From Ramlibacter tataouinensis (GTDB taxonomy: Bacteria > Pseudomonadota > Gammaproteobacteria > Burkholderiales > Burkholderiaceae_C): DNA of 63,856 bases. Location: NCBI GenBank assembly GCA_002427815.1, contig DIZF01000089.1:25052-88907 (forward strand), given 5' to 3'. Position 1 is the stretch's first letter, and the number at the start of each line of letters is the position of its first letter. This document shows positions 8,347 through 17,238 of the stretch, one piece after another. Below the pieces are notes generated by a model that saw nothing but the letters and a program-made list of their open reading frames with translations, made no database searches and was not told the origin of the DNA. The position numbers and the translations under genes were made by a program.

Positions 8347-8885
8347 GTTCGGAACCCACCAGAGAGCCCGCGCCGGCATTGTCGGCGGCGACCCGCGCGC
8401 TTTTCGATCGCGAGATCGCCAAGTACCCGGCGGACCAGAAGCAATCGGCTGTGATGGCGTGCCTGCGCATCCTGCAGCAGGAGCGGGGCTACATCAGCGG
8501 CGCCACCGAGGAGCAGGTCGCGCAGTACCTCGGCATGCCGCCGATCGCCGTGCACGAGGTCACGACCTTCTACAACATGTACAACCAGCGGCCGGTGGGG
8601 CGCTACAAGCTCAACGTCTGCACCAACCTGCCGTGCCAGCTGCGCGACGGGGCCCGGGCCCTGCATCACCTGGAGCAACGGCTGGGCATCCGGATGGGTG
8701 AAACCACGCCGGACGGCCTGTTCACCCTGCAGCAGGCCGAGTGCCTGGGCGCCTGCGCCGACTCGCCGGTGATGCTGGTCAACGACAGCACCATGTGCAG
8801 CTTCATGAGCAACGACAAGCTGGACCAGTTGATCGACGGCTTGCGCGCCGCGGGCGCCTCCGAATCCAAGGCGGGCCAGGTATGA
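8343..8885 (+). CDS. nuoE: NADH-quinone oxidoreductase subunit E
   Basis: NuoE is a thioredoxin-like [2Fe-2S] subunit of the NADH-dehydrogenase module. The four cluster Cys are in CTNLPCQL (about residues 95-100) and CLGACADSP (about 136-140). The N-terminal helical bundle includes YPADQKQSAVMACLRILQQERGY. The 180 residues match the family. It overlaps both nuoD and nuoF by ATGA junctions. Confidence 0.96.
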   Translation: MSSEPTREPAPALSAATRALFDREIAKYPADQKQSAVMACLRILQQERGYISGATEEQVAQYLGMPPIAVHEVTTFYNMYNQRPVGRYKLNVCTNLPCQLRDGARALHHLEQRLGIRMGETTPDGLFTLQQAECLGACADSPVMLVNDSTMCSFMSNDKLDQLIDGLRAAGASESKAGQV

Positions 8886-10285
8886 GCGCGCAACAAGTGC
8901 TTTCCCAATTCCAGGCCACGGGCGTGCAGACCTGTTTTCATGGCCGCCACATCAACCCGCAGATCTACGCCGGCCTCGACGGCACCAACTGGCGGCTGAA
9001 GGATTACGAGGCGCGCGGCGGCTACAGCGCGCTGAGAAAGATCCTGGGGAAATCGGAAGGAGCCGCGGGCGGCTCGGGCGGCGGCGACATCATCACGCCG
9101 GAACAGGTGACGCAGACCGTCAAGGATTCGGCGCTGCGCGGACGCGGCGGCGCGGGCTTTCCGACCGGCCTGAAGTGGAGCTTCATGCCGCGCCAGTACA
9201 CCGGCGCGAAGTACCTGGTGTGCAATTCGGACGAAGGCGAGCCGGGCACCTGCAAGGACCGCGACATCCTGCAGTTCAATCCGCACATCGTGATCGAGGG
9301 CATGATCATCGCGGCCTATGCGATGGGTATCGCCGTCGGCTACAACTACATCCACGGCGAGATCTTCCAGACCTACGATCGGTTCGAGGAAGCGCTGGAA
9401 GAGGCGAGGGCGGCCGGCTTGCTCGGCGACGCCATCCTGGGATCGGGCTTCAACTTCCAGCTGCACGCCTGCCACGGCTGGGGCGCCTACATCTGCGGCG
9501 AAGAAACCGCGCTGCTCGAATCGGTGGAAGGCAAGAAGGGCCAGCCGCGCTACAAGCCGCCGTTCCCGGCCAGCTACGGCCTGTACGGCAAGCCGACCAC
9601 GATCAACAACACCGAGACCTTCGCCGCGGTGCCCTGGATCATCAACCATGGCGCGCAGGCGTATGTCGCATGCGGCAAGCCGAACAACGGCGGCACCAAG
9701 ATCTACTCGGTGTCCGGCGACGTCGAGCTGCCCGGCAACTACGAGGTGCCCATGGGCACGCCGTTCGGCACGCTGCTGGAACTGGCGGGCGGGGTGCGCA
9801 AAGGCCGCAAGCTCAAGGCGGTGATCCCGGGCGGGTCGTCCTCGCCGGTGCTGCCGGCCGACATCATGATGAGTTGCACGATGGATTACGACTCCATCGC
9901 CAAGGCCGGCTCGATGCTGGGCTCGGGGGCGGTGATCGTGATGGACGACACGCGCTGCATGGTCGAATCGCTCAAGCGCCTGTCGTACTTCTATATGCAC
10001 GAGTCCTGCGGGCAGTGCACACCTTGCCGCGAGGGCACGGGCTGGCTCTGGCGCGTGGTGGACCGGATCGACAACGGGCACGGCAAGCCCAGCGACATGG
10101 ACCTGCTCGACTCGGTGGCCGACAACATCATGGGCCGCACGATCTGCGCGCTCGGCGACGCGGCGGCGATGCCGGTGCGCGCCATGCTCAAGCACTTCCG
10201 CCACGAGTTCGAGGCCAAGATCGGGCGCCCGAACCTGCCCACCGCGGGTGGCGCGCAGCCGGTTTCCGCCGGCGCGCGGGGCTGA
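8882..10285 (+). CDS. nuoF: NADH-quinone oxidoreductase subunit F
   Basis: NuoF binds NADH and FMN and holds [4Fe-4S] cluster N3, the entry point for electrons. The FMN/NADH glycine-rich segment RGRGGAGFPTGLKW lies near residues 82-95, followed by NSDEGEPGTCKDRDI. The cluster ligands are in ESCGQCTPCREGTGW. The 467-residue length is slightly above the usual 430-450, in part because of a Gly/Ser-rich loop near residue 60. The start overlaps the nuoE stop. Confidence 0.97.
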   Translation: MSAQQVLSQFQATGVQTCFHGRHINPQIYAGLDGTNWRLKDYEARGGYSALRKILGKSEGAAGGSGGGDIITPEQVTQTVKDSALRGRGGAGFPTGLKWSFMPRQYTGAKYLVCNSDEGEPGTCKDRDILQFNPHIVIEGMIIAAYAMGIAVGYNYIHGEIFQTYDRFEEALEEARAAGLLGDAILGSGFNFQLHACHGWGAYICGEETALLESVEGKKGQPRYKPPFPASYGLYGKPTTINNTETFAAVPWIINHGAQAYVACGKPNNGGTKIYSVSGDVELPGNYEVPMGTPFGTLLELAGGVRKGRKLKAVIPGGSSSPVLPADIMMSCTMDYDSIAKAGSMLGSGAVIVMDDTRCMVESLKRLSYFYMHESCGQCTPCREGTGWLWRVVDRIDNGHGKPSDMDLLDSVADNIMGRTICALGDAAAMPVRAMLKHFRHEFEAKIGRPNLPTAGGAQPVSAGARG

Positions 10286-10300
10286 TCGGAACACAAAACT

Positions 10301-12436
10301 ATGATTGAGATTGAACTCGACGGTCAGAAGGTGGCAGTCCCCGAAGGCAGCATGATCATGCATGCGGCCGACAAGGCGGGCACCTATATCCCGCACTTCT
10401 GCTATCACAAGAAGCTGTCCATCGCGGCCAACTGCCGCATGTGCCTGGTCGAGGTCGAGAAGGCGCCCAAGCCGATGCCGGCCTGCGCTACGCCCGTCGC
10501 CAAGGGCATGATCGTTCGCACCAAGAGCGAAAAGGCGCTCAAGGCGCAGCAGTCGGTGATGGAGTTCCTGCTGATCAACCATCCGCTGGACTGCCCGATC
10601 TGCGACCAGGGCGGCGAGTGCCAGCTGCAGGACCTGGCCGTCGGCTATGGCGCCGGCGCCTCGCGCTACGAGGAAGAAAAGCGCGTCGTGATGCACAAGG
10701 ACGTGGGCCCGCTGATCTCGATGGAAGAGATGAGCCGGTGCATCCATTGCACCCGCTGCGTGCGCTTCGGCCAGGAACTGGCCGGGGTGATGGAGCTGGG
10801 GATGATCCACCGCGGTGAGCACGCCGAGATCACCACGGTGCTCGGCGATACCGTGGATTCGGAAGTGTCCGGCAATATGATCGACCTGTGCCCGGTCGGC
10901 GCGCTGACCAGCAAGCCGTTCCGCTACCAGGCCCGCAACTGGGAGCTGTCGCGCCGCAAGTCGGTGAGCCCGCACGACTCCACCGGCGCCAACCTGATCG
11001 TCCAGGTGAAGAACAACAAGGTGATGCGCGTCCTCCCTTTTGAGAACGAGGACGTCAACGAATGCTGGCTGGCCGACCGCGACCGCTTCTCCTATGAGGC
11101 GCTGAACTCCGAGGAGCGCCTGACCCAGCCGATGATCAAGCACGGCGGCGAGTGGAAGCCGGTCGACTGGCAGACCGCGCTCGAATACGTGGCGAACGGG
11201 CTGCGCCAGATCAAGGCCGATCACGGCGCGCAAAGCATAGGCGCCCTGGTCAGCCCGCACAGCACCATCGAAGAGCTGTACCTGGCCGGCGCCCTGGTGC
11301 GCGGCCTGGGCAGCGAGAACATCGACTACCGCCTGCGCAACGCGCAGTTCGCCAAGGCCGAAGGGGTGCGCTGGCTGGGCACCTCGATCGCCTCGCTGTC
11401 GAGCCTGCAGGGCGTGCTGGTGGTCGGCTCCAACCTGCGCAAGGACCATCCGCTGTTCGCCATGCGCATCCGCGCCGCGGCGCGCAAGGGCGCGGCCGTG
11501 TCCGTGATCAACGACGTGGCCAACGACTGGGCCATGCCCGTCGCCACCTCCGTCGTCGCGCCGGCCGCCAACTGGGTGCAGTCGCTGGCCGACGTGGCCG
11601 CCGCGGTAGGCGCCGCCAAGGGCAGCACCGCTCCCGCCAAGGGCAATGCGACCGATGCCGCCAAGGCCATCGCCCAGTCGCTGATCGCCGGCGAGCGCAA
11701 GGCGATCCTGCTGGGCAATGCGGCCGCGCATCACGGCAACGCGACGTCGCTGCTGGCACTGGCCAACTGGGTAGCCGCGCAGACCGGCGCCACCGTCGGC
11801 TACCTGACCGAAGCGGCCAACACCGTGGGCGCGCAGTTGGTGGGCGCCCTGCCGGGGCCCAATGGCCTGAACGCCGGGCAGATGCTGGCCGGCTCGCTCA
11901 AGGCCGCCATCCTGCTCAATAACGAGCCGGTGTTCGACTCGGCCGCCGGCCGGAATGCCGCCGCCGGACTGGCCAAGACCGACATGGTCGTGAGCCTGAG
12001 CCCGTTCAAGGCCAACATGGAAATCGCCGACGTGATGCTGCCGATCGCGCCGTGGACCGAGACGCCCGGCACCTTTGTCAATGCCGAGGGGCGGGTGCAG
12101 AGCTTCCACGCCGTGGTCAAGACAGCGGGCGAGGCCCGGCCGGCCTGGAAGGTGATGCGCGTGATCGCCAACCTGCTCGGACTGCCCGGCTTCGGCTTCG
12201 AGTCGGCTCAGGAAGTGCTGACCGCGGCCCGCGGCGCCCAGGACGCGCAGGCCAGCCTCGTGCAGGGCGGCAAGCTGAGCAACGCGACTTCCGCCGCCGT
12301 CGACGCTTCCGCCGCGGCGGGGCAGCCTGCAACGGCTGCGATCTACCGGCTCGACGGCATCGTGCGCCGGGCGCCGTCGCTGCAGCTCACCGCCGACGGC
12401 CGGCTCGCCAACGTTCGAGAGGAGACGCCAGCATGA
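10301..12436 (+). CDS. nuoG: NADH-quinone oxidoreductase subunit G
   Basis: NuoG is the 75-kDa iron-sulfur subunit that conducts electrons from NuoF to NuoI. The N-terminal ferredoxin-like region carries the [2Fe-2S] ligands (CYHKKLSIAANCRMC, then a further Cys in PACATP). The HPLDCPICDQGGECQLQD motif gives a His/Cys-ligated cluster, and CIHCTRCVRFGQELAG gives another [4Fe-4S]. A degenerate molybdopterin-oxidoreductase domain fills the rest of the 711 residues. The stop overlaps the nuoH start. Confidence 0.97.
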   Translation: MIEIELDGQKVAVPEGSMIMHAADKAGTYIPHFCYHKKLSIAANCRMCLVEVEKAPKPMPACATPVAKGMIVRTKSEKALKAQQSVMEFLLINHPLDCPICDQGGECQLQDLAVGYGAGASRYEEEKRVVMHKDVGPLISMEEMSRCIHCTRCVRFGQELAGVMELGMIHRGEHAEITTVLGDTVDSEVSGNMIDLCPVGALTSKPFRYQARNWELSRRKSVSPHDSTGANLIVQVKNNKVMRVLPFENEDVNECWLADRDRFSYEALNSEERLTQPMIKHGGEWKPVDWQTALEYVANGLRQIKADHGAQSIGALVSPHSTIEELYLAGALVRGLGSENIDYRLRNAQFAKAEGVRWLGTSIASLSSLQGVLVVGSNLRKDHPLFAMRIRAAARKGAAVSVINDVANDWAMPVATSVVAPAANWVQSLADVAAAVGAAKGSTAPAKGNATDAAKAIAQSLIAGERKAILLGNAAAHHGNATSLLALANWVAAQTGATVGYLTEAANTVGAQLVGALPGPNGLNAGQMLAGSLKAAILLNNEPVFDSAAGRNAAAGLAKTDMVVSLSPFKANMEIADVMLPIAPWTETPGTFVNAEGRVQSFHAVVKTAGEARPAWKVMRVIANLLGLPGFGFESAQEVLTAARGAQDAQASLVQGGKLSNATSAAVDASAAAGQPATAAIYRLDGIVRRAPSLQLTADGRLANVREETPA

Positions 12437-13509
12437 TCGACCAGATCTGGGGCCTGGGTAATGGCCTGATCGCAGCCCCGTGGTGGACCGGCATGGGCTG
12501 GCCGGTGATATGGACGCTGGTCAAGATCGTCGTGCTGGTGGCGCCGCTGATGGGCGCCGTGGCCTACCTCACGCTGTGGGAGCGCAAGGCCATCAGCTTC
12601 ACGCAGATCCGCATCGGCCCCAACCGCATCGGACCCTCGGGCCTGCTGCAGCCGATCGCCGACGCGGTCAAGCTGATGACCAAGGAAATCATCCTCCCGA
12701 CGGTCGCCAACAAGGGCCTGTTCTACGTCGGTCCGCTGATGACGATCACGCCGGCGCTGGTCGCCTGGGTCGTGGTGCCGTTCGGCCCGGACATCGCGCT
12801 GTCCAACATCAATGCCGGGCTGCTGCTGCTGATGGCGATCACCTCAATCGAGGTCTACGGCGTCATCATCGCGGGCTGGTCGTCGAATTCGAAATACGCA
12901 CTCCTCGGCGCGTTGCGCGCCTCGGCGCAGATGGTGAGCTACGAGATCGCGATGGGCTTCGCCTTCGTCGTCGTGCTGATGGTCACCGGCAGCATGAACA
13001 TGACTGAGATCGTGATGAGCCAGTCGCGCGGCTTCGGCGCCAACCACGGGCTGAACATGTTCTCGTGGAACTGGCTGCCGCTGCTGCCGATCTTCGTCGT
13101 GTACTACGTCTCGGGCCTGGCCGAAACCAACCGCGCCCCGTTCGACGTGGTGGAAGGCGAATCCGAGATCGTCGCCGGCCACATGATCGAGTACTCGGGC
13201 ATGAGCTTCGGCCTGTTCTTCCTGGCTGAATACGCCAACATGTGGCTGGTCTCGATCCTGGCCGTGACGCTGTTCCTGGGCGGCTGGCTGCCGCCGTTCG
13301 AGTTCCTCGCCTTCATTCCCGGCTGGATCTGGCTGGGCATCAAGACCTTCGTGATGTGCACGCTGTTCCTCTGGGTCCGGGCCTCGTTCCCGCGGTTCCG
13401 CTACGACCAGATCATGCGGCTGGGCTGGAAGATCTTCATTCCGGTGACGCTGGTCTGGCTGATCGTGGTGGGCGTGTGGATGCAGACCCCCTACAACATC
13501 TGGAAGTAG
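12433..13509 (+). CDS. nuoH: NADH-quinone oxidoreductase subunit H
   Basis: NuoH is the membrane subunit that joins the peripheral arm to the proton-pumping arm and shapes the quinone chamber. It has 358 residues and about eight helices. Landmarks are AYLTLWERKAISFTQIRIGPNRIGP near residue 40, and the acidic loop ETNRAPFDVVEGESEIVAG near 230, which is typical of the family. It starts in an ATGA overlap with nuoG and ends 19 bases before nuoI. Confidence 0.97.
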   Translation: MIDQIWGLGNGLIAAPWWTGMGWPVIWTLVKIVVLVAPLMGAVAYLTLWERKAISFTQIRIGPNRIGPSGLLQPIADAVKLMTKEIILPTVANKGLFYVGPLMTITPALVAWVVVPFGPDIALSNINAGLLLLMAITSIEVYGVIIAGWSSNSKYALLGALRASAQMVSYEIAMGFAFVVVLMVTGSMNMTEIVMSQSRGFGANHGLNMFSWNWLPLLPIFVVYYVSGLAETNRAPFDVVEGESEIVAGHMIEYSGMSFGLFFLAEYANMWLVSILAVTLFLGGWLPPFEFLAFIPGWIWLGIKTFVMCTLFLWVRASFPRFRYDQIMRLGWKIFIPVTLVWLIVVGVWMQTPYNIWK

Positions 13510-13528
13510 ATCGGAGAAGTACCCCGCC

Positions 13529-14050
13529 ATGTCTACCCATACCACCACCACCCCGAACCCGCCGTTCTCGCTGAAGGACTTTTTGTCCAGCTTCATGCTG
13601 ATCGAATTGTTCAAGGGCCTGGCCGTCACCGGCAGGTACGCGTTCAGGCGCGCGATCACGGTGCAGTTCCCCGAGGAAAAGACGCCGCTGTCCCCGCGCT
13701 TTCGCGGCCTGCATGCCCTGCGCCGCTACGAGAACGGCGAGGAGCGCTGCATCGCCTGCAAGCTGTGCGAGGCGGTGTGCCCGGCGCTGGCGATCACCAT
13801 CGAATCGGACCAGCGCGCCGACGGCACCCGCCGCACGACCCGCTACGACATCGACCTGAACAAGTGCATCTTCTGCGGCTTCTGCGAGGAAAGCTGCCCG
13901 GTCGACTCGATCGTCGAGACGCACATCCTCGAATACCACGGCGAAAAGCCCGGCGACCTGTACTTCACCAAGGACATGCTGCTGGCCGTCGGTGACCGCT
14001 ACGAGGCCGAGATCGCCGCCAACAAGGCCGCGGACGCCAGGTACCGCTGA
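13529..14050 (+). CDS. nuoI: NADH-quinone oxidoreductase subunit I
   Basis: NuoI is a ferredoxin-like subunit with two [4Fe-4S] clusters (N6a and N6b) between NuoG and NuoB. Both motifs are intact: CIACKLCEAVCP near residues 75-86 and CIFCGFCEESCP near 114-125. The amphipathic N-terminal segment should lie on the membrane. The 173 residues fit the family. It stands 35 bases before nuoJ. Confidence 0.97.
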   Translation: MSTHTTTTPNPPFSLKDFLSSFMLIELFKGLAVTGRYAFRRAITVQFPEEKTPLSPRFRGLHALRRYENGEERCIACKLCEAVCPALAITIESDQRADGTRRTTRYDIDLNKCIFCGFCEESCPVDSIVETHILEYHGEKPGDLYFTKDMLLAVGDRYEAEIAANKAADARYR

Positions 14051-14085
14051 AGCAGAACGCCGAGCCCAGAACCAACGGAACCACC

Positions 14086-14733
14086 ATGGATATCAGAACC
14101 GGCTTCTTCTACCTGTTCTCAGCGCTGCTGCTGTTTGCATCTTTTCGCGTGATCACGGCGCGCAGTCCCGTGCACGCAACGCTATTCCTGGTGCTGGCCT
14201 TCTTCCAGGCCGCGGCGATCTGGATCCTGCTGAAGGCCGAGTTCCTGGCGATCACGCTGGTGCTGGTCTACGTGGGCGCCGTGATGGTGCTGTTCCTGTT
14301 CGTGGTGATGATGCTGGACATCAACGTCGACAGCCTGCGCGCCGGGTTCTGGAAGCATTTCCCGCTGGCCGCGAGTGTCGGCGTCTTGATCGCGCTGGAG
14401 ATGGCTGCCGTTCTGATGGGGGGCTTTCGCACCGGCGAAGAACCCGGTTCGGTTCCGGCGGTCGCGCAGGGCGCCGCCCAGTACTCCAACACCCGCGAAC
14501 TGGGCAAGCTCCTGTACAGCCAGTACCTGTACCCGCTGGAAGTCGCGGCGGTGATCCTGCTGGTGGGCATCATCGCGGCGATCGCGCTGACGCTGCGCCA
14601 GCGCAAGGACAGCAAGTACACCGACCCGTCCCAGCAGGTGCGCGTGCATGCGCGGGACCGCAGGAACCTGATCAAGATGCCGCCCACCACGGTGGCTGCG
14701 CCCCGTGCGGGCGCCGCGGAGAACAAGGCATGA
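14086..14733 (+). CDS. nuoJ: NADH-quinone oxidoreductase subunit J
   Basis: NuoJ is a membrane subunit beside NuoK and NuoA with five predicted helices. The conserved third-helix region reads LKAEFLAITLVLVYVGAVMVLFLFVVMML near residues 45-75, including the Tyr-Val-Gly where complex I forms a pi-bulge. The C-terminal cytoplasmic tail is basic. The 215 residues are usual for the group. The stop overlaps the nuoK start (ATGA). Confidence 0.95.
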   Translation: MDIRTGFFYLFSALLLFASFRVITARSPVHATLFLVLAFFQAAAIWILLKAEFLAITLVLVYVGAVMVLFLFVVMMLDINVDSLRAGFWKHFPLAASVGVLIALEMAAVLMGGFRTGEEPGSVPAVAQGAAQYSNTRELGKLLYSQYLYPLEVAAVILLVGIIAAIALTLRQRKDSKYTDPSQQVRVHARDRRNLIKMPPTTVAAPRAGAAENKA

Positions 14734-15038
14734 CTCTGACCCTCGGACATTTCCTGGCGCTGGGCGCCATGCTGTTCAGCCTGTCGGTGATCGGCATCTT
14801 CCTGAACCGCCGCAACCTCATCGTGCTGCTGATGGCGATCGAGCTGATGCTGCTGGCGGTGAACATGAACTTCGTGGCCTTCTCCTACTACCTGGGCGAC
14901 ATGCACGGCCAGATCTTCGTGTTCTTCATCCTGACGGTGGCAGCGGCGGAGTCGGCCATCGGCCTGGCCATCCTGGTGCTGCTGTTCCGCAACAAGTCGA
15001 ACATCCTGGTCGACGAACTCAACACGCTCAAGGGCTGA
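14730..15038 (+). CDS. nuoK: NADH-quinone oxidoreductase subunit K
   Basis: NuoK is a 102-residue, three-helix antiporter-like subunit in the proton path. The conserved membrane glutamates are visible in LLMAIELMLLAVNMNF (about residue 37) and AAAESAIGLAILVLLF (about residue 73). It overlaps nuoJ by four bases. A GC-rich repeat element follows it and separates it from nuoL. Confidence 0.96.
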   Translation: MTLTLGHFLALGAMLFSLSVIGIFLNRRNLIVLLMAIELMLLAVNMNFVAFSYYLGDMHGQIFVFFILTVAAAESAIGLAILVLLFRNKSNILVDELNTLKG

Positions 15039-15049
15039 TCAGAAAATGT

Positions 15050-15122
15050 GCCCCCACGCTCCACGGCTTTGCCGGTCGCTGCCCCCCGAGAGGGCCCAGT
15101 CCGCCTTGGGGCGGCCCGGCGG
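15050..15122 (+). repeat. GC-rich dispersed repeat, copy 1 (nuoK-nuoL gap)
   Basis: This stretch begins GCCCCCACG, contains CTGCCCCCCGAGAGGGC, and ends GGGGCGGCCCGGCGG. Related sequences are at 18729-18796 and, inverted, at 46230-46296. The internal G/C palindromes can fold into hairpins. It fills most of the 110-base nuoK-nuoL gap. Confidence 0.75.
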
Positions 15123-15148
15123 CGGACTGAGTTTCTAAAGAAGCAAAT

Positions 15149-17170
15149 ATGAGTCAAACGCTCAACGCAACCACGCTGCTCATCGTCCCGCTGGCGCCCC
15201 TCGCCGGCGCGCTGCTGGCGGGCATCTTCGGCACCACCTTCGGAGGCAACTGGATCGGCCGGCGCCTGTCGCACACGCTGTGCATCCTGGGCGTGTTGGT
15301 GGCTTTCGTGATCTCGGCCATGACGCTCAAGAGCGTGGCCGTGGACGGTGCCCGGCTGAACGAGACCATCTACCAGTGGATGGTGGTCGGACCCCTGAAG
15401 ATGGAAGTGGGCTTTCTCATCGACGGCCTGACGGCCATGATGATGTGCGTGGTGACCTTCGTGTCGCTGATGGTCCACATCTACACCATCGGGTACATGG
15501 AAGAGGACGACGGCTACAACCGGTTCTTCGCCTACATCTCCCTGTTCACCTTCTCGATGCTGATGCTCGTGATGAGCAACAACTTCCTGCAGCTGTTCTT
15601 CGGCTGGGAAGCGGTGGGCCTGGTGTCCTACCTGCTGATCGGCTTCTGGTTCAACCGCCCCAGCGCGATCTTCGCGAACCTGAAGGCCTTCATGGTCAAC
15701 CGGGTCGGCGACTTCGGTTTCATCCTGGGCATCGGCCTCATCGCCGCCTACGCCGGCACCCTGAGCTACGCCGATACCTTCGCTGCCGCCGGCACCCTGG
15801 CCAAGCTCAACATGGCGGGCACCAGCTGGCAGCTGGTCACCGTGATCTGCATCTGCCTGTTCATCGGCGCCATGGGCAAGAGCGCCCAGTTCCCGCTGCA
15901 CGTCTGGCTGCCCGATTCGATGGAAGGCCCGACACCGATCTCGGCGCTGATCCACGCCGCGACCATGGTGACGGCCGGCATCTTCATGGTGGCCCGGATG
16001 TCTCCGCTGTTCGAGCTGAGCGACGTCGCGTTGTCCTTCGTGATGACGATCGGCGCGATCACGGCCCTGTTCATGGGATTCCTGGGCATCATCCAGAACG
16101 ACATCAAGCGCGTCGTTGCCTACTCGACGCTGTCGCAGCTGGGGTACATGACGGTGGCGCTCGGCGCCTCGGCCTATTCCGTGGCTGTGTTCCACCTGAT
16201 GACGCACGCCTTCTTCAAGGCCCTGCTGTTCCTCGCGGCCGGCTCGGTCATCATGGGCGTGCACCACAACCAGGACATCCGCTGGATGGGGGGGCTGCGC
16301 AAGTACATGCCCATTACCTGGATCACCGCGCTGCTGGGTTCGCTGGCCCTGATCGGTACGCCGCTGTTTGCCGGCTTCTACTCCAAGGACAGCATCATCG
16401 AGGCCGTGCACTACAGCACCATTCCCGGCTCCGAATTCGCCCACTTCGCCGTGCTGGCCGGCGTGTTCGTCACCGCCTTCTATTCCTTCCGCATGTACTT
16501 CCTGGTGTTCCATGGCAAGGAACGCTTCGACCAGAACCCCGATGCGCATCACGGACACGACGCGCATGGACACCATGAGGAGCACCTGGTGCCGCACGAG
16601 TCCCCCGCGGTGGTGTGGGTGCCGCTGGTGCTGCTGGCCATTCCCTCCGTGGTGATCGGTTTCCTCACCATCGAGCCGATGCTGTTCAGCGGCCTGCTCA
16701 AGGACGCCATTGCCGTGGACAACGACAAGCACCAGGCCATGGCGAACCTGGCGCGGGAATTCCACGGTCCGGCGGAGATGGCGCTGCATGCCCTGACCAC
16801 GGCGCCGCTCTGGCTGGCGCTGGCGGGCGTGGTGTCGGCCTGGTATCTGTACCTGGTGAACCCGGCCCTGCCGGCCAGGCTCAAGTCCATGTTCCAGCCG
16901 CTGTACACCTTGCTCGAGAACAAGTACTACATGGACTGGTTCAACGAGAACGTGATTGCCCGCGGCGCGCGCATCCTGGGCCGCAGCCTGTGGCACGGCG
17001 GGGACGAGGCGGTGATCGACGGGGCGATGGTCAACGGCAGCGCGCGCGGAGTCGCATGGGTCGCCGGCGTGGTGCGGTGGTTCCAGACCGGCTACATCTA
17101 CCACTACGCGTTCGCGATGATCGTCGGGGTGTTCGTGCTGATGACGTGGTTCGTATGGTTGAACAAGTAA
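15149..17170 (+). CDS. nuoL: NADH-quinone oxidoreductase subunit L
   Basis: NuoL is the distal proton-pumping subunit of complex I and is related to Mrp antiporters. The 673-residue protein has many helices and then the long amphipathic lateral helix and terminal anchor at its C-terminus. Conserved motifs include WEAVGLVSYLLIGFW, the channel Lys in MGKSAQFPLHVWLPDSMEGPTPISALIHAATMV, and YSTLSQLGYM. A His-rich loop (HHGHDAHGHHEEH) lies near residue 475, between helices. It follows a repeat element, not a tight junction. Confidence 0.97.
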   Translation: MSQTLNATTLLIVPLAPLAGALLAGIFGTTFGGNWIGRRLSHTLCILGVLVAFVISAMTLKSVAVDGARLNETIYQWMVVGPLKMEVGFLIDGLTAMMMCVVTFVSLMVHIYTIGYMEEDDGYNRFFAYISLFTFSMLMLVMSNNFLQLFFGWEAVGLVSYLLIGFWFNRPSAIFANLKAFMVNRVGDFGFILGIGLIAAYAGTLSYADTFAAAGTLAKLNMAGTSWQLVTVICICLFIGAMGKSAQFPLHVWLPDSMEGPTPISALIHAATMVTAGIFMVARMSPLFELSDVALSFVMTIGAITALFMGFLGIIQNDIKRVVAYSTLSQLGYMTVALGASAYSVAVFHLMTHAFFKALLFLAAGSVIMGVHHNQDIRWMGGLRKYMPITWITALLGSLALIGTPLFAGFYSKDSIIEAVHYSTIPGSEFAHFAVLAGVFVTAFYSFRMYFLVFHGKERFDQNPDAHHGHDAHGHHEEHLVPHESPAVVWVPLVLLAIPSVVIGFLTIEPMLFSGLLKDAIAVDNDKHQAMANLAREFHGPAEMALHALTTAPLWLALAGVVSAWYLYLVNPALPARLKSMFQPLYTLLENKYYMDWFNENVIARGARILGRSLWHGGDEAVIDGAMVNGSARGVAWVAGVVRWFQTGYIYHYAFAMIVGVFVLMTWFVWLNK

Positions 17171-17178
17171 ATTTCACT

Positions 17179-17204
17179 GGGGACGGATCTTTGGCTCTGT
17201 CCCC
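17179..17204 (+). repeat. REP-like hairpin between nuoL and nuoM
   Basis: GGGGACGGA (17179-17187) pairs with TCTGTCCCC (17196-17204), one G-U pair, 8-nt loop. The GGGGAC...GTCCCC form recalls short repeats associated with IS200-like transposases, but only one copy was found here and no T-run follows. Confidence 0.45.
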
Positions 17205-17238
17205 ATCTGACCGATAAAAGAATAGACGGAAGAACAAA

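Noticed and set aside
8666..12109. A 1147-codon open frame on the minus strand opposite nuoE-nuoG
   Set aside because: High-GC DNA leaves long stop-free frames opposite real genes. The product is a His/Arg/Gly-rich sequence without domains, and the plus strand encodes clear complex I subunits.
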